From: Sulfopaludibacter sp963835555
GTDB lineage: Bacteria > Acidobacteriota > Terriglobia > Bryobacterales > Bryobacteraceae
NCBI GenBank assembly: GCA_963835555.1
Contig: CAWIGC010000016.1
Span: 434,001 to 498,000 of the forward strand
Direction: 5' to 3'
Length of the DNA stretch: 64,000 nt
The notes beneath the pieces are model-generated. The model worked only from the letters and a program-made list of their open reading frames with translations. It was not told the origin of the DNA and did no database searches. Numbering within the stretch: the first letter of the stretch is position 1; the number at the start of each line of letters is the position of its first letter. The position numbers and the translations under genes are program-made. Shown piece after piece: positions 36,561 through 47,457 of the stretch.

Positions 36561-37004
36561 ATGGCCTATCGTTCGAAACAACTTGCCGTCGTCCTGCTGT
36601 TGGTCGCCGGCGCAGCCTGCGGATCCGGACGCACTTCGCCTTCGGCATTCCGGCTGCCTGCGGATGGCAATATCGAAAGAGGCAAAACGGCGTTTCTGGC
36701 CCTGGGGTGTAACTCCTGTCATGAAGTGTCCGGCGTGGACCTGCCACGGCCCTCGGTTCAGCCGCCCGTTCCCGTCGTCCTGGGAGGCATGGTGGATACC
36801 CGGTTGAGCAATGCCTACCTCGTGACCGCGATCATCTATCCGTCGTACGAACTGGCTCCCTTTCCCAGGGAGCAGGTCGTTCGCGGCGGCCATTCCCGGA
36901 TGCCGGAGTATACCGAAACCATGACCGTGCGCCAGTTGACGGATATTGTCGCCTTCCTTCAGGCGCACTACTTTATACCGCGACTGCCGGAGGCGAGCCG
37001 TTAA
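36561..37004 (+). CDS. Monohaem c-type cytochrome, paralogue
   Basis: This 147-residue protein is a paralogue of the product of 33338-33778. Cys 20 ends the signal region in both. CNSCH occupies 50-54 in both. The blocks FRL-DGN-ERGK-AF, LPRPSVQ and HSRMPEY, and the C-terminal VRQLTDIVAFLQAHY, correspond. The start has GGGAGGTG upstream. It lies 82 bases after the exporter gene. The pair flanks the activator and exporter genes, so it may have arisen by local duplication. It probably acts as a periplasmic or membrane-tethered electron carrier. Confidence 0.82.
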   Translation: MAYRSKQLAVVLLLVAGAACGSGRTSPSAFRLPADGNIERGKTAFLALGCNSCHEVSGVDLPRPSVQPPVPVVLGGMVDTRLSNAYLVTAIIYPSYELAPFPREQVVRGGHSRMPEYTETMTVRQLTDIVAFLQAHYFIPRLPEASR

Positions 37005-37093
37005 GCCGCCGGCCTCGCCGGCCTGGGGCCATTGCATTTTAGGATGCACTTGCCCTATATTTGATCCGGGCTGCCATAGAGGCGGGTGACGCC

Positions 37094-37681
37094 ATGCCGA
37101 TTCTGGAGTCAAAGGCGGATCAGTCGGTCGTCCGGCGAATCCTACTGGCGCCGCTTGCCGGTCTTATCCACACGCTTCTCTCCCGCGTGCGAATCCCGCA
37201 ACGGCCTCGCCGCCGTGGAATTTCAAACTCCGCGGAAGATGGTATGGGGCCGGTCCGGAGACGGCTGGCGGACGAAAAATCCCGCCTCGACGGTCTGGAT
37301 GCGGAGCGGGAATCCCGGGGAGATCCGGGACTGGGGAAGGTCCGCGAGGACAGAATCGTCTGGCACGAATTGATTGAACTGGAGTTGCAGGACATCGAAG
37401 AGCAGGTGACCCGCATCCGGGAGTTGGGGGACGGCGCAGCGGACGGGCGTTCGCCGGCCCTGGCGGCATCGAGTGTCTGTACAAAGGAGGTTCTCATGAG
37501 CACAACGATTCATGAGCGTCTCAATCTGGACAACGAGGAGTTCGCAGTCCTGACCGAGTTGCTGGAATCGACACGCACCAAACTGATGGTGGAGGTTCGC
37601 CACACCGATCATCGCGTCTTTCGCGACGAATTGCGCCGCCGGCTGACCATAGTGGAGCGTCTGCTGGATCGCTGCCGTTAG
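37094..37681 (+). CDS. Hypothetical charged helical protein
   Basis: This is 195 residues from ATG 37094. The N-terminal part has a short hydrophobic patch (RRILLAPLAGLIHTLLS), then Arg-rich and helical acidic segments (REDRIVWHELIELELQDIEEQVTRIREL). The last 61 residues could be a separate product because a strong ribosome site and ATG lie inside the frame at 37484-37498. No family recognised. It is not certain that the upstream part is translated. Confidence 0.45.
   Translation: MPILESKADQSVVRRILLAPLAGLIHTLLSRVRIPQRPRRRGISNSAEDGMGPVRRRLADEKSRLDGLDAERESRGDPGLGKVREDRIVWHELIELELQDIEEQVTRIRELGDGAADGRSPALAASSVCTKEVLMSTTIHERLNLDNEEFAVLTELLESTRTKLMVEVRHTDHRVFRDELRRRLTIVERLLDRCR
37496..37681 (+). 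CDS. Small helical protein from internal in-frame start
   Basis: AAGGAGG at 37484-37490, five bases before ATG 37496, is among the best ribosome sites in the window. It would give 61 residues (STTIHERLNLDNEEFAVL..., ending LTIVERLLDRCR). The spacing is ideal, and the preceding codons (SSVCTKEVL) look like translated Shine-Dalgarno rather than protein core. I favour this as a real small gene, with the upstream frame as a possible separate or extended form. Confidence 0.5.
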   Translation: MSTTIHERLNLDNEEFAVLTELLESTRTKLMVEVRHTDHRVFRDELRRRLTIVERLLDRCR

Positions 37682-37745
37682 CAGCCGGAATCAGCTATTG
37701 CATGGCTGCGGCCCCGGGTCTAGCATAGAGATGGAGGGTATCGAG

Positions 37746-38108
37746 ATGCGATTATCTGCATTATCGATTCCGCTTCTCATTGCGCTTGCCTTGCCTGCAT
37801 TCCCGCAAGCTCAAGGCGGAACGCCGATGGCCACGTCCGTGGAACCGGGCGTGGGCCGGGTCGGCGATGTGCTGGTCATTCAGGGTAACAACCTGGACCG
37901 GGCGAATGTGGCGGCCCTATATCTGACAGACGGAATCGTGGACATTAAAGTCGCGATCGTCGAGCAGACCGCCACGTCAATCACGTTCAAAATACCACCC
38001 GAAGCGAAGCCTGGCCGCTTCGCCCTGATGGTTCTGACCACGGGCAAAACCCCGAAGCTGATCGAAGAACCGGTGAAACTCACGGTGGAGCCGGCAACCA
38101 CCGCCTGA
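37746..38108 (+). CDS. Secreted IPT/TIG-domain protein
   Basis: The start is ATG 37746 with GGAGGG 7 bases upstream; this gives 120 residues. A signal peptide (LSIPLLIALALPAFPQAQ) is followed by one immunoglobulin-like IPT/TIG domain (VEPGVGRVGDVLVIQGNNLDR, then TATSITFKIPPEAKPGRFALMV). Such domains mediate binding at the cell surface. A single short domain with no partner suggests an exported accessory protein. It belongs to the same-strand run of small genes after the second cytochrome. Confidence 0.65.
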   Translation: MRLSALSIPLLIALALPAFPQAQGGTPMATSVEPGVGRVGDVLVIQGNNLDRANVAALYLTDGIVDIKVAIVEQTATSITFKIPPEAKPGRFALMVLTTGKTPKLIEEPVKLTVEPATTA

Positions 38109-38372
38109 ACTGCCTACGGTTCTGTCGAAGGATTCGCAGTCGCGAGGGATGCACCGCCGCTCCAAACGCTGGAGTTATGTCTGGGGCCGCCGGCCAGTCT
38201 CTTATGGACAGAGGACGTAACCCGAAAGTTGTTCGCACGTGGATCACCGGCAAAATCCGGAAAGCCGGGCCTGTGCCGCAGCGCGGCAGGACGGTGCCGC
38301 ACAAACCGGAACTTCATAACAAAACTTGAGGCCGCGCCCCGGCGTTTCGTGGCATCATGAAGTTCTAACCGG

Positions 38373-40631
<2,259 letters not shown>

Positions 40632-40688
40632 ATGACGAGGATCTAAACTATGTCGGCTTGCGCCGCGAAGTTGCCGGCGTTGGCAGCA

Positions 40689-41711
40689 CTACAGCCCGGC
40701 GGTTTTCAGCATTTCCAGGAACTGCCGCCCGGTGAGCATTTCCTTGGCGTGCGCCACCAGCTTGCCTTCCCGGTTGAAGAGGAAGCTGTCGGGGAGGCCT
40801 TCGACCAGGAATGCGGCGGAGGTCTTGCCGTCCGGATCGATCAAAACGGGGAAGCTGTAGCCTTGCTTCCGGATGAACGGCGCGACGGTCTCGCGCGGTT
40901 CGTGGGAAATGGCGAAAACGGTGAAGCCTTTCTTGTTCAGCGAGAGGTAAAGCTTCTCCATGTCAGGCATTTCCTTGCGGCAGGGTGGGCACGATGTGGC
41001 CCAGAAGTTCACCAGAACGACCTTACCGCGCATCGCGGAGAGGGAATAGGACTTGCCGTCGAGGCCGGTAAGCGTGAAGTCGTTCTCCTGCACCACCGCC
41101 TCGCGCAGCGCGAGCACGGCATCCGCGGCTTCGAGCGCCAGACGGTTGGCGCCGGCCGGAATCGGGATGTGCTTGCTTCGGATCAAGGCGGCCAGTTCGA
41201 GGTAGGCGCCCTCGGACGGGGCGTAGCGATTCGTCTCCACGATGGCGCCGGCTACCGCCGAGAGAGCCGCGTCGCCAAGGTCGCCTTCGCTCGAAGCGGA
41301 ACAGAGAAGTAAAGCCAGTCCAATCCTTTCCGGGCAGGCGGGAAGGGCGCGGACATCGGCAGCAAGCTGAATGGCCAGCCGCGCACGGTCGGCATCCGCC
41401 GGGAGGCCGCGCAGGGCGGACATGCGCGCGCGGATGTCGAGAATCCGCTTTCCGGTCGCCTGGTCAAAGGCCGGATTAGCAGGTGCAGGCTTCCGGAAAT
41501 CCTGCTCCGTGCCCGCTCTCATTTTCTTTGCCAGGTCCGGATAACGTTCTCGCAAAGCCCTGGCTGCCAGCGCGCGGAAACCCGCGCCCAGTGAGGGCGG
41601 CAGTTTCGCGGCCTGCGCCTCCACGCGGCGGGCAGCTTCGGAAACGGCGCCTGTATCGCCCGCGCCAAACGCGGTGAGAACGAACAGTGCTGCTAGCGAC
41701 ACGAGCCGCAT
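40689..41711 (-). CDS. TlpA-like thioredoxin-fold protein, exported
   Basis: This is 340 residues. A signal peptide (SLAALFVLTAFGAG) is followed by about 190 Ala-rich helical residues of unknown role. A C-terminal TlpA/AhpC-type thioredoxin domain follows: NFWATSCPPCRKEMPDMEKL carries the CPPC redox motif with Ser replacing the usual Trp before it. GLPDSFLFNREGKLV carries the cis-Pro region, altered to DS. It probably reduces or isomerises periplasmic disulfides, for example in cytochrome c maturation. The long helical N-terminal part is typical of soil Acidobacteriota. It is convergent with tex. Confidence 0.85.
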   Translation of the reverse strand: MRLVSLAALFVLTAFGAGDTGAVSEAARRVEAQAAKLPPSLGAGFRALAARALRERYPDLAKKMRAGTEQDFRKPAPANPAFDQATGKRILDIRARMSALRGLPADADRARLAIQLAADVRALPACPERIGLALLLCSASSEGDLGDAALSAVAGAIVETNRYAPSEGAYLELAALIRSKHIPIPAGANRLALEAADAVLALREAVVQENDFTLTGLDGKSYSLSAMRGKVVLVNFWATSCPPCRKEMPDMEKLYLSLNKKGFTVFAISHEPRETVAPFIRKQGYSFPVLIDPDGKTSAAFLVEGLPDSFLFNREGKLVAHAKEMLTGRQFLEMLKTAGL

Positions 41712-41805
41712 CGTGGGCTCCTTTGTCCGGAGTGTAGCAAACCTCGCGCCAAGTCATGGCGTGTTCGGTTCGCCAAATCGCTCCCGGCATTACAATGAGA
41801 CTCAA

Positions 41806-42555
41806 ATGTCACGGTCACTGTGCGTCCTTCTGTTGGCTTCGCTCGCCCACTCCCAAAGCTTTGAAGTGGCATCCATTCGCCCTCACGAAGGGCCGCTCAC
41901 GCGCATGATGGTGCTTTCGATCTCCGGCACGCGGGTGAAGATGGAGGGCTACAGCGTTTTTCTCCTCGTTATGGAAGCCTATCGCCTGAAGAATTTCCAG
42001 ATCTCTCTGGAACCTGTGGTCCGGCAGGGACAGGACCTCCGCGAAGTCTACTATGACATCGACGCACGCACCCCGGGCGATGCGCCTGCTAAGCCTGATG
42101 TCGTGCGCCGCATGCTCCAGGCGTTGCTCGCGGAACGATTTCACCTGCAAGCCCATCGCGAAAAAAGGGATATGCCCGTGTACGCTCTTACTACCGGCAA
42201 GCAGTCGCCCGGCCTGAAGCCGAATGCATCCGGTGATCGATGCTCTTTTCACGTGCAGGTGGCAAAGGACCGCAGAAATTATGTGGAGTCGTTCGTGAAC
42301 TGCGGCCTGGACGCCCTGGTGGACCAACTCGGAAATCTGGTTGACGACCGGCCGGTCGTGGACCGGACCGGGCTGACCGGCACGTACGATTACAATCTGA
42401 CCGCGACGCCCTCGTCCATAAGCGGCAACCGGCCCGAACCGGGAGATATCGACGCCTTCGGCGCGCTCCAGAGCTTAGGCCTGAAGCTGGAGCGGCAGAA
42501 GGCAGCCATCGAAATTCTCATCATCGATCGCGTGAGCAAGCCCACGGGAAATTGA
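41806..42555 (+). CDS. TIGR03435-type secreted protein
   Basis: The start is ATG 41806; this gives 249 residues. A signal peptide (SLCVLLLASLAHS) leads into the signature FEVASIRPHEG. The remaining blocks fit TIGR03435: YDIDARTPGDA, MLQALLAERFHLQAHREKRDMPVYALTTGK, DRPVVDRTGLTGTYDYNL and the end RQKAAIEILIIDRVSKPTGN. The family is greatly expanded in Solibacter-type Acidobacteriota and its function is unknown. Members often follow peptidase or regulatory genes; here it is divergent from the TlpA-like gene. A TACAAT box lies 10 bases before the start. Confidence 0.85.
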   Translation: MSRSLCVLLLASLAHSQSFEVASIRPHEGPLTRMMVLSISGTRVKMEGYSVFLLVMEAYRLKNFQISLEPVVRQGQDLREVYYDIDARTPGDAPAKPDVVRRMLQALLAERFHLQAHREKRDMPVYALTTGKQSPGLKPNASGDRCSFHVQVAKDRRNYVESFVNCGLDALVDQLGNLVDDRPVVDRTGLTGTYDYNLTATPSSISGNRPEPGDIDAFGALQSLGLKLERQKAAIEILIIDRVSKPTGN

Positions 42556-42691
42556 GAGCGGGCCTCGTGCCGGCAGGCTAAAGCGATGAGCCAGCCGACT
42601 CGAGACCACGCTGGTGGAGAGTTCGCGCGCAATCTCTCCCCACAAATCCTGCCGCGCTACGTACGGGTCCCCAAACCGCGCCACCTTCCGA

Positions 42692-44484
42692 TTACTTCGC
42701 CGTGATCGGTGTGCCGATCACCTCACCGGAGATCACCAGTTCCACACGCCGGTTCTGTTGCCGGCCGCTCGCGTTGTCATTGGAGGCAACCGGCTGAGTC
42801 TCGCCAAAGCCCTTCGCCGTGACCGAACTCGCCGCCATCCCCTGCTGCGTCAGGTAGTCGCGCACGGCGGTGCCGCGTTGTTCGGACAAGCCGCTGGTTG
42901 TACTCATCGCCGCCGACGCTGTCGGTGTGACCTTCCACTTCCAGCCTCAGACCCGGATGCCCGGAGACGATGCCGGCCACCTTGGCCAGTTTCTCCCGCG
43001 CCACCGGCCGTAACGAATACTTGCCCGTGTCGAAGAGAACATCCGACATGTTCACGATCAGGCCACGCGCGGTATCGCGGGTCTGAAGAACGGCGTTGAA
43101 CTGGTTCAGCAGCTGGACTCGCAGTTCTGCCTTCTCTGCCTCCAATTGCGCCTTCTGCCTGGCCGCGCTATCGAGTTCGGCTTGGCTAGCCGCTCTTTGC
43201 GCCTCATTTTCCCGCCTCAGACGATCTGCTTCTGACGCCGCGGCAGCCGCGCGCGCCTCGTTCTCCAGTTTCAAACGATCCGCTTCGGTGGCGGCGGCAG
43301 CCATGCGCGCGTCGTTATCGCGCTTCAGACGATCTGCTTCTGACGCCGCGGCAGACGCGCGCGCTCGTTCTCCAGTTTCAAACGATCCGCTTCGGCTGCG
43401 GCGCCGGCGATGCGCGCATCGCTCTCGAGCTTCAGACGGTCCGCTTCAGCCCTGGCGGCCAACGCTTGCGCATCTCTTTCGCGTGTCACGCGCTCAGACT
43501 CCGCCTGCGCCTTGATCCGCGCCGCTTCGGCATCGCGAGTGACGCGATCCGTCTCGGACTGGGCGGCAACCCGTTCGCTCTCCGCGCGTGCTTCGCGCTC
43601 CACCGACTGCTGCCGCTCCGCCGTCAGTGCCTCTTCCTCCTGACGTTTGACCGCGATTGCCCGTGAGTCTTCCGCCATCTGCACCGCTTCCCGGGCGGTC
43701 ATCGTCACCGGCTTCTTTCCCGCTTTGCTCTGCCTGGTAGGCCTCTGCCTGAGCCAGGCTCTTCTCGGCCTTTTGAAAGGTCTCGGCGGCAAACCGGTCC
43801 GCGCCCACGGCCCGCGCGATCTGCACGGCGTTGCGCGCTTCGTAGAGTTCCAGCGGCAGCTTCTGATCGATCTTCAGCGCCAGCGGATTTGCCAAACGCT
43901 GATATTGGCCCCGCTGCAACAGTTCGTACTTGGCGTCGATCTCCTCGATCTTCCCTTTCGTGTCCGCGCGCACCACGTTTTCCATCACAACCAGATCGCT
44001 GGGCCGCGTGACCGCATAGTACGGTTCCGCCGTGACCACCAAGCCAAACACCTGCAGCTCGGTGGTTACGTCCAGCTTGCTCTTCGTTCCGTTCAGAAGG
44101 ATTCGCCCAGGTTGGCCGTGCGGCCTTCGGGGGTGATCGCCCACAGCACATAGGTCAGGTATTCGGCGCCATTTTGGTTGCCGGCTGCAGCCCGTCGAAT
44201 TCCACCTCGATCTCGATGTAGCCCTGCTTGCTCTCCACTTTGGCCTCGCCGCGGGCGTCCGGCAGCAGTTCAGTGCCGCGGAAATCGATCTTTGTCGCAC
44301 CGCTGCGGTGCTGGTAGTTGATTGCCTTGGCGGTTCGCGCCGTTACCGTTACCCGGTAGATCGGATCGGCGCCGGCAGCCATCCTGGCGGCATTCTCGGT
44401 TGGCTGCTGAACCGGGTTCGGAGCTTGCTGCGCCTGTGCCGCCACAAGTCCACACACCGTCAGGAACGCACTGATTATCTTCAT
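42692..44484 (-). pseudogene. OmpA-family protein broken by five frameshifts
   Basis: Reading across frames gives one protein of about 600 residues: signal peptide (KIISAFLTVCGLVAAQAQ), beta-rich N-terminal part, conserved middle (ANPLALKIDQKLPLELYEARNAVQIARAVGADRFA), a long Ala/Glu/Arg coiled coil with EADRLKLENEAR repeats, and a C-terminal OmpA peptidoglycan-binding domain (LFDTGKYSLRPVAREKL; GHTDSVGGDEYN; NRRVELVI). Apparent single-base losses lie near 44167, 44101 and 43365. An extra base lies near 42889, and a shift of undetermined type near 43727. Every segment is well conserved, so the breaks may be sequence errors. It lies 30 bases after the SYLF gene. Confidence 0.75.
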
Positions 44485-44514
44485 TTTTGGTCCTCGCTAT
44501 CTCGTTCCACTCGC

Positions 44515-45189
44515 CTAGCGCTCTCGCGCCGAGTGTTTGTTGAGGAGAGCCATCAGGCGCGCGGCCGATTTGGGAGCAGGCCTCCCACCGGTCACGATCT
44601 CCCGGTTCTCCAGTTTTGTTCCGTATAGGGTGGCGTTGTCATCCAGGTCCTGCCTCAGCGTCGCTCCTTCCAAAGCCAAGCCGGCAAACAGCCCTTGGGA
44701 CCGCGACCACGAGAGGATCTCCGCGTGCATTTGCGCATCGGTTTGAGCCGTCGCGGTGCGCCCCACCGGACCGGCGGCAACTGAGCCCTCGGCGCCCAGA
44801 GTGAACTTACTCGAAAGCAGTTTATCCGCTCCGCGTTCCGACATCACCAGCATGATCAGGTCCGTCGTAGAACCGCCAATTTGAAAGCCAACGCTGCCGC
44901 CCTCAATGCGAACGGTGCCCGGCGCCGACCAGCCGGAGCCGCTCTGCTTGCGGCACGACAGGTACCCTTTGCCGTATTTGCCGCCAACCAGGAATGCCGC
45001 CGTCTTGAGACTTGGCACAATCACGATACAGTGCGCCTTCTCAAGTAGGTCCTGCGGAATACCTTTGTCTGGTGTGGCCATCACTTCCGAGAAGACGGCC
45101 GCAGCCTCGCGCAATCGATTGGCGGGTTCCTTATCGACTGCCAGTAGCGACGTTGTGAGGGCTAAACCGGCTAAAATCACTGATTTCAT
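44515..45189 (-). CDS. SYLF (Ysc84-like) lipid-binding domain protein
   Basis: This is 224 residues with a signal peptide (ILAGLALTTSLLA). The SYLF domain covers most of the rest: IPQDLLEKAHCIVIVPSLKTAAFLVGGKYGKG, then GGSVGFQIGGSTTDLIMLVMSERGADKLLSSKFTLGAEGSVAAGPVGRTA. In other organisms the domain binds phosphoinositides; bacterial versions are exported with unknown function. It is followed at 30 bases by the OmpA-family gene, so an envelope role is plausible. Confidence 0.88.
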   Translation of the reverse strand: MKSVILAGLALTTSLLAVDKEPANRLREAAAVFSEVMATPDKGIPQDLLEKAHCIVIVPSLKTAAFLVGGKYGKGYLSCRKQSGSGWSAPGTVRIEGGSVGFQIGGSTTDLIMLVMSERGADKLLSSKFTLGAEGSVAAGPVGRTATAQTDAQMHAEILSWSRSQGLFAGLALEGATLRQDLDDNATLYGTKLENREIVTGGRPAPKSAARLMALLNKHSARER

Positions 45190-46150
45190 GTCCTTTTACT
45201 CCTTTCATCGCACGTTTGTTGCGACTCCCTTCCTATTGCACGGGTGGAGCCATCTGTGGGTCGTCAACGAAAGGCGATCGAGAACCCCTGCAGGCAAAAA
45301 CATTGTGGAAGATTTCCGCAGTGCGCGGGTCTACCAGCGCTGTTCACGACACCGCCAGGCTACGCGAATGCGAATCATGTTGAGGAAAGTGCAGGTTTTG
45401 CTGCCGTGTCGGAGCTGCCCGCTCCGTCATGACCACCATGCGGGCGGAGTGCCATCAAGTTTTGCACACGATGACGACAGGCGCTTTCATCGCGTGCAGG
45501 AGGGCCGGCGAACCACTACGCGCGCCGAATTCCATCCATTCGATTTCGCGCTCTTTTCGATGGCAATGCCGTCACGGTTTCGCAATGCCCGAGCGGACTT
45601 GGCCTCTCATTGTTCGAGGATCTCCTGGAACGCCTCCGTGCTGGCCCGTGATATCTTTATGGCCGTCCCTTCGCCCGCCCGGGCTACCCGGACCTTGCAC
45701 GAGAGGGTCCACAACGGAGCCGCGCGATCAGGCATCTGCAGCCATTGAGGCGGCCAGTTCAATGAACCTGACCGGAGCCAGGACGCAAAACCTGCGTGCG
45801 CAATGCGAACTTTGCCGAATCGGACGATTATTAGCACAGCGCTAGGGGAAAAGCAGTTGCGATAACACGTACATTCAGAGCCTCAACGCGGTTTGTGGAA
45901 GCCTCGCTCCTCTTGCATTTGGGAAAGACCCGCTACATAATTCCTTCAGGCTCAAGGTCCGATAATCTCTCTGGCCTTTGAGTGGTGGCGTGCAAGTCCG
46001 CGGTTGGCGGTCATGAACCATCCCCAGATTGATCGAGGAAGCCTCAAGCTCAATCGCTGCGCGACTCAGGGCAAGCCCTCGGGTTTGCTGCAAGCAGCCT
46101 CAAGTGATGCAGCCAGGCTGGTGGCTGAGAGCAGCGTCGGAGGTGAATCC
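45190..46150. other. Long region without a confident gene
   Basis: Nearly 960 bases hold only poorly supported frames. The 76-codon minus frame at 45607-45837 ends in a plausible helix (ISRASTEAFQEILEQ) but has no good ribosome site or recognised family. Composition is less GC-rich than the flanks, especially 45840-46000. No repeat, tRNA or mobile-element end was seen. It may contain a decayed gene or control DNA for the DUF2934 gene. Confidence 0.4.
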
Positions 46151-46441
46151 GTGAACACTGCCGCAACCGTTAGGCCAACTGAAAGCGAAATAGCCACAGT
46201 TGCATATCAATTATGGCTGGACCATGGCTGCCCCGTAGGGACGGATCAGGAAGACTGGTTTCGGGCACAAGCGATGCTCAGGAATGCGCTCGTCGCGAAG
46301 TACGAGGAATTGTTGGGAGTTCCATCGATCCCCCGCTGCGATATTCGCATGGATTTCGAAACATGGGCCGAGTTCCGATGGGACGGACATTGGGAGGCAT
46401 GGGAAATGGAATGGAGCGAATCCCGCTGGGTCGAGGGTTAG
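46151..46441 (+). CDS. DUF2934 domain protein
   Basis: The start is set at GTG 46151, five bases after GGAGGTG, rather than the longer frame from 46004; this gives 96 residues. The DUF2934 motif is clear near residue 12-45: PTESEIATVAYQLWLDHGCPVGTDQEDWFRAQAML. The acidic, Trp-rich tail (MDFETWAEFRWDGHWEAWEMEWSESRWVEG) is unusual for the family. DUF2934 proteins are small, cytoplasmic and of unknown function. Confidence 0.7.
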   Translation: MNTAATVRPTESEIATVAYQLWLDHGCPVGTDQEDWFRAQAMLRNALVAKYEELLGVPSIPRCDIRMDFETWAEFRWDGHWEAWEMEWSESRWVEG

Positions 46442-46473
46442 GGCGGATTTCTGGACGCAGCCACCCGGGGTAG

Positions 46474-47388
46474 CTACTTCTCCCCCGTCCCCAACAGCGT
46501 CTCGAAGTACGGCGGGTCCGCTTCCTTGTACACCACCGCCGTCTCCGCGTTCTTGAATCCGGCGCCCTTCAGGAAGCGCTCCATCTCCAGCTCCGTGAAT
46601 CCCAGCCACAAATCGGCGTACATCTCGCGAGCTTCCTCGAAGTGGTGCCGGTTCAGGTCCAGAATCGTGACTCGCCCCCCGGGCTTGAGGATGCGCCACG
46701 CTTCCGCCAGCGCCCGCTCCGGGTGCGAAGCGTGGTGCAGCGCCTGGCTCAAAAACGCCAGATCCACCGTGCCTGTACGAATCGGCACATCTTCGATATC
46801 GCCCAGCCGGTACTCCAGATTCCCGATGCCGTGCGTGCGCGCCAGTTCGCTCCCGAACTCCACCATCTTCTCGGAATTGTCCACGGCAATCACCTTCTTC
46901 GCCCGCTGCGCCATCAGTTGCGAGATGGTGCCTTCCCCCGCGCCCAGGTCCGCGATCACCAGCGGCGGCATCAGCTTGAGCAGCGCTTCCGCGATCCCTT
47001 TCCACGAGCGGCCCGGTACGTACTGCCGTCCGAACTTTCCGGCCAGCTCGTCGAAGTAGCGCCGCATCTTGTCCTGCCGCTTGCGCAACACCAGCCGCAG
47101 CGCCCGCCGGTCCTCTTCGGCCTCGGGAATTTCGGCCTCCGCCTGTTTCAACAGCTCCATCAGCGCCGGCCGCGCCGTCAGCCGGTAGAACGCGTTCTTC
47201 CCGGTCCGCCGGTCGTCTACCAGCCCGGCCTGCTTGAGCTGCGCCAGGTGCGTGGAAATCTGGCTCTGGCCCTTCGCCAGAATTTCCTGGATCTCCGCCA
47301 CGCTCAGTTCTTCCCGCTCCAGTAGCAGCAGCAGGCGCAGCCGGTTGGGATCGGCCGCCAGGCGCAGAGATTTCAGGATTGACGCCAT
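46474..47388 (-). CDS. ArsR-type HTH fused to SAM-dependent methyltransferase domain
   Basis: This is 304 residues. Residues 1-85 are an ArsR winged helix (LRLAADPNRLRLLLLLEREELSVAEIQEILAKGQSQISTHLAQLKQAGLV). From about 125 a class I methyltransferase fold follows: motif I VIADLGAGEGT, then VIAVDNSEKMVEFG, LSQALHHASHPERAL and LKPGGRVTILDLN. The same arrangement is known for SahR, which senses S-adenosylhomocysteine and controls SAM-cycle genes. The divergent ahcY-metK pair supports that role. The 69-base spacer holds AT-rich palindromes suited to ArsR binding. Confidence 0.88.
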   Translation of the reverse strand: MASILKSLRLAADPNRLRLLLLLEREELSVAEIQEILAKGQSQISTHLAQLKQAGLVDDRRTGKNAFYRLTARPALMELLKQAEAEIPEAEEDRRALRLVLRKRQDKMRRYFDELAGKFGRQYVPGRSWKGIAEALLKLMPPLVIADLGAGEGTISQLMAQRAKKVIAVDNSEKMVEFGSELARTHGIGNLEYRLGDIEDVPIRTGTVDLAFLSQALHHASHPERALAEAWRILKPGGRVTILDLNRHHFEEAREMYADLWLGFTELEMERFLKGAGFKNAETAVVYKEADPPYFETLLGTGEK

Positions 47389-47406
47389 CTTCTGAAATAT
47401 TATAAT
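47379..47406 (+). promoter_or_regulatory. Promoter of ahcY-metK
   Basis: TTGACG at 47379-47384, a 16-base spacer and a perfect TATAAT at 47401-47406 form the best promoter in the window. The -35 overlaps the start codon region of the divergent regulator gene, so transcription of the two directions is physically coupled. Confidence 0.65.
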
Positions 47407-47431
47407 ATCAACACATCAAGATTTATTGATA
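47397..47431. promoter_or_regulatory. Candidate ArsR/SahR-type operator
   Basis: ATATTATAATAT (47397-47408) is a perfect 12-base palindrome covering the -10. Two further inverted pairs follow: TATCAA (47406-47411) with TTGATA (47426-47431), and ATCAA (47415-47419) with TTGAT (47426-47430). ArsR-family repressors bind AT-rich palindromes overlapping promoters, so the ArsR-methyltransferase protein is the obvious candidate. Confidence 0.5.
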
Positions 47432-47457
47432 CGATATTATCTGGAGGAGACAAACAC

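Noticed and set aside
45607..45837. 76-codon minus-strand frame
   Set aside because: No ribosome site, family or conserved context; kept only as a remark on the gene-free region.
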